Source of the DNA: an uncultured Bacteroidales bacterium
Lineage (GTDB): Bacteria > Bacteroidota > Bacteroidia > Bacteroidales > UBA932
DNA: 64,000 bases
Direction of reading: 5' to 3'
NCBI GenBank assembly: GCA_949289565.1
Contig: CASEOO010000043.1
Coordinates: 62,001 to 126,000 of the forward strand
Part shown: piece after piece, positions 61,956-64,000 of the stretch
Layout: every line of letters starts with the position of its first letter
Position numbering within the stretch: position 1 is the stretch's first letter
Translations under genes and position numbers: made by a program
Notes under the pieces: generated by a model
What the model was told of the DNA's origin: nothing
Databases searched by the model: none
What the model saw: only the letters and a program-made list of their open reading frames with translations

Positions 61956-62018
61956 CTTTATGGATTTTCTTTTTCCTGCCTGTCACAGCGCATTTCCCGG
62001 TGCGGCAGGCATATCCTG

Positions 62019-62026
62019 CAAAGATA
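62019..62026 (-). promoter_or_regulatory. prfB minus-7 promoter element
   Basis: TATCTTTG on the minus strand (62026-62019), 64 bases before the prfB ATG, just inside the gap after asnA. The minus-33 is weak and would overlap the asnA stop. Confidence 0.5.
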
Positions 62027-62041
62027 GAAAATTTTCATATA

Positions 62042-63079
62042 TCACACCAGTTCGATGCCATGCTCACGGCAGACGGCGACCATATCCTCAGGCCAGATGC
62101 TGCTCTGGATTTCCCCGATATGGGCCTTGCGCAGCAGATACATGCACAGACGCGACTGGCCTATGCCTCCGCCTATGGTGCAAGGGAGCTCTCCGGCAAG
62201 GAGTTTCTTATGGAAATACAGATCTTTTTTCCACTCCTGATGCCTGATGGCCAGCTGCCTCTCCATAGCGGCTTCATCGACCCTGACACCCATGCTCGAC
62301 ACCTCGAAAGCGCTCTGCAGCACAGGATTCCACAGCAATATATCCCCATTCAGACCCTCGAAGCCATACGAATCCACCGTACTCCAGTCATCGTAGTCCG
62401 CGGCACGCCCGTCATGCGGTTTCCCGTCAGAAAGATCGGCGCCTATTCCTATCACAAACACAGCCTTATGCTTCCGTACTATCTCATTTTCCCTTTCCTT
62501 CGGGGTCATGTCAGGATAAAGTTGCAGGAGCTCCTCCGAATGGATGAAGAATATATCCTCCGGCAGCATCGGCTCTATCTGCGGGAACTCCACGAAAACC
62601 TTGTTCTCCGTCACCTTTATGGCCTCGTAAATCCTGCGCACAGTCGCTTTCAGAAAATGGATGTTCCTGTCCTCGCGGCGTATCACTTTCTCCCAGTCCC
62701 ACTGGTCGACATAGATTGAATGCAGATTGTCCAGATCCTCGTCCGGCCTCAACGCGTTCATATCCGTATAGATACCCCTGCCAGGCCCGACACCCATCTG
62801 CGCCAGTTTCAGCCTTTTCCACTTCGCCAGGGAATGCACCACCTCTGCAGGCCTCTCTCCCATCGACTTGATCGGGAAAGACACCGGCCTCTCCACACTG
62901 TTCAAGTCATCGTTTATACCTGTTCCAGAGAGCACCATCATCGGCGCAGTGACCCTCAGCAGAGCCAGCTGGGCCGACAGATTCTCCTGAAACATATCCT
63001 TCACATATTTGATCGCTTTTTCAGTATTCTCTACGTTTTCGAGCACATTCCTGTACCCTTCGGGCAATGTCAGCGGCAT
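62042..63079 (-). CDS. asnA: Aspartate-ammonia ligase (asparagine synthetase A)
   Basis: Makes asparagine from aspartate, ammonia and ATP. The 345-residue protein is homologous to class II aminoacyl-tRNA synthetase cores and shows AsnA features: the SGTGINDDLNSVERPVSF segment near 52-69, KWKRLKLAQMG near 86-96 and GGGIGQSRLCMYLL near 305-318 (motif 3 like). Longer upstream frame is open but runs through two hairpins in the leader; the ATG at 63079 gives the usual start MPLTLPEGY. It has its own promoter. Confidence 0.94.
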   Translation of the reverse strand: MPLTLPEGYRNVLENVENTEKAIKYVKDMFQENLSAQLALLRVTAPMMVLSGTGINDDLNSVERPVSFPIKSMGERPAEVVHSLAKWKRLKLAQMGVGPGRGIYTDMNALRPDEDLDNLHSIYVDQWDWEKVIRREDRNIHFLKATVRRIYEAIKVTENKVFVEFPQIEPMLPEDIFFIHSEELLQLYPDMTPKERENEIVRKHKAVFVIGIGADLSDGKPHDGRAADYDDWSTVDSYGFEGLNGDILLWNPVLQSAFEVSSMGVRVDEAAMERQLAIRHQEWKKDLYFHKKLLAGELPCTIGGGIGQSRLCMYLLRKAHIGEIQSSIWPEDMVAVCREHGIELV

Positions 63080-63114
63080 ATTAAAAAGTTTTAGTTTGTC
63101 AAGTCCGTCATAAT

Positions 63115-63155
63115 ATTGGCCGTGACGGCCAATGAGATATTGGTCGGAACGACCA
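63115..63155 (-). other. Two tandem hairpins at the asnA 5' end
   Basis: ATTGGCCG-TGA-CGGCCAAT (63115-63133) and TGGTCG-GAA-CGACCA (63141-63155), given on the plus strand, lie between the minus-7 element at 63168-63161 and the asnA ATG. The second begins almost at the predicted transcription start. They belong to the same short-hairpin family as 60760-60832. Confidence 0.75.
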
Positions 63156-63160
63156 TCATA

Positions 63161-63168
63161 CAAAAATA
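63161..63168 (-). promoter_or_regulatory. asnA minus-7 promoter element
   Basis: TATTTTTG on the minus strand (63168-63161). No TTTG is seen at the expected minus-33. The start would be about 63154. Confidence 0.5.
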
Positions 63169-63191
63169 ATAAAATTTATGGGATTTTTTTG

Positions 63192-63199
63192 TAAATTTG
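63192..63199 (+). promoter_or_regulatory. Cysteine synthase gene minus-7 promoter element
   Basis: TAAATTTG, an exact TAnnTTTG match, 33 bases before the ATG at 63232. No clear minus-33. Confidence 0.45.
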
Positions 63200-63231
63200 T
63201 GGAATAAACGGACTTCCCAAACAGATAAGAC

Positions 63232-64000
63232 ATGGATATAAAAGACAATATCCTCGGAACTATCGGCGGCACTCCGATGGTCCGGATAAACAGACTTAAC
63301 CCGAATCCGGCAGTCAACATATTCGCCAAGCTCGAGGGGTTCAACCCTACTGGAAGCATCAAGGACAGGATCGCCCTGAAAATGATAGAGGATGCTGAAG
63401 CAGACGGCAGGCTGAAGCCGGGACAGACCATCATAGAACCGACTTCCGGGAATACAGGCATCGGCCTTGCGATAGTGGGCATCATCAAGGGCTACTCAGT
63501 GGAGATAGTCATGAGCGACGCCGTGTCTGTGGAGCGCAGGAAAATCATACGGTCATACGGAGCCGCAGTGACTCTTACACCGGGCCAGGAAGGTACGGAC
63601 GGAGCCATAAGGCTGGCCAGGAAAAAAGTAGCGGAGAATCCAGGAAAATACTTCATGCCGGACCAGTTCAAGAACGCCGCGAACTATCTCACTCATTACC
63701 AGTCCACTGCCCTGGAAATCTGGCAGCAGACAGGTGGAAAGATAGACTATCTGGTGTGCGCGCTCGGCACATCCGGCACCATCATGGGACTGTCGAAATT
63801 CCTGAAAGTGATGAATCCGCAAATAAAGGTGGTCTGCGCCCACCCTGTCCGAGGACACTATATCCAGGGGCTGAAGAACATGGAGGAAGCTATCGTGCCT
63901 GCCATATACGATCCGTCGCAGATAGACATCCAGGAAATGATCGAGAGCGAGGAAGCCATCACCATGGCGCGCAGGATCATTGCCGAGGAAGCGATTTTCG
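63232..64000 (+). CDS. Cysteine synthase family protein (3' end beyond window)
   Basis: A PLP-dependent beta-replacement enzyme that runs off the right edge; 256 codons are visible. The PLP Lys is in GFNPTGSIKDR near 36-46 (Lys44), the substrate loop TSGNTGIG near 71-78, and the phosphate-binding loop reads GTSGT near 178-182 where GTGGT is usual. Sequence fits O-acetylserine sulfhydrylase (CysK/CysM); a cystathionine beta-synthase-type enzyme with C-terminal CBS domains cannot be excluded because the end is missing. Confidence 0.85.
   Translation, partial: MDIKDNILGTIGGTPMVRINRLNPNPAVNIFAKLEGFNPTGSIKDRIALKMIEDAEADGRLKPGQTIIEPTSGNTGIGLAIVGIIKGYSVEIVMSDAVSVERRKIIRSYGAAVTLTPGQEGTDGAIRLARKKVAENPGKYFMPDQFKNAANYLTHYQSTALEIWQQTGGKIDYLVCALGTSGTIMGLSKFLKVMNPQIKVVCAHPVRGHYIQGLKNMEEAIVPAIYDPSQIDIQEMIESEEAITMARRIIAEEAIF

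Overview
The window is a dense, housekeeping-rich stretch of a Bacteroidota chromosome, most likely order Bacteroidales. The evidence is the gene families (complete Bat/MoxR cluster, ExbB-X-ExbD-ExbD cluster, CarboxypepD-regulatory/TonB-plug outer-membrane receptor, class I fumarase, AsnA), the recurrent TAnnTTTG minus-7 promoter element with TTTG or ATTG about 19-23 bases upstream, and the near absence of Shine-Dalgarno sequences except in front of rpsU. I see no phage, insertion sequence, CRISPR array or toxin-antitoxin module. No gene-free gap exceeds 300 bases. The sequence cannot be placed to genus by eye; an uncultured Bacteroidales genome is likely.

Layout. 1-2782: leftward pyrE - SRPBCC - rsmF unit behind a tandem-repeat leader. 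2801-4607: rightward Nudix gene and queA. 4727-7803: dprA, tatD, ansA. 7938-10248: ExbB/ExbD energy-transduction cluster. 10357-14467: alkaline phosphatase, asnS, udk and a small TonB-like protein. 14454-20476: leftward ctpA, dCMP deaminase, AMP-forming acyl-CoA ligase and a large unknown envelope protein. 20567-23634: leftward typA, DUF177, rpmF, tRNA-Arg(CCT) and ridA. 23784-25361: guaA. 25397-35282: a long leftward operon moxR - DUF58 - unknown - batA - batB - batC - batDE (fused) - 2-hydroxyacid dehydrogenase - gamma-carbonic-anhydrase-like protein. 35344-41365: rightward truA, lon, ung, coaD and a thioredoxin-like lipid/redox protein. 41380-43023: lnt, leftward. 43128-45755: LysE, PASTA protein and rluD, rightward. 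45761-51394: leftward TonB-type receptor, ruvC, serS, rpmA and rplU. 51558-58459: rightward ATPase, sirtuin, rpsU, AsmA-like protein, prmA and tRNA-Leu(TAG). 58527-63079: leftward Nudix hydrolase, fumarase, prfB and asnA. The right edge cuts a cysteine-synthase-type gene.

The genes are mostly core metabolism, translation and envelope maintenance. The unusual signal lies between genes: a family of short perfect hairpins (arms like TTGNCC/GGNCAA, 3-4 base loops) that recurs in at least nine places, often exactly where a transcript should start (pyrE, asnA); a 75-bp tandem repeat carrying duplicated promoters; a 10-bp hairpin at the typA 5' end; a two-hairpin rplU leader; a tRNA whose 3' end sits four bases before the ridA start codon; and an rpsU ribosome-binding site with twelve bases complementary to the 16S tail. 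At protein level the clearest oddity is an in-frame BatD-BatE fusion. I did not find a convincing new defence or mobile system here.
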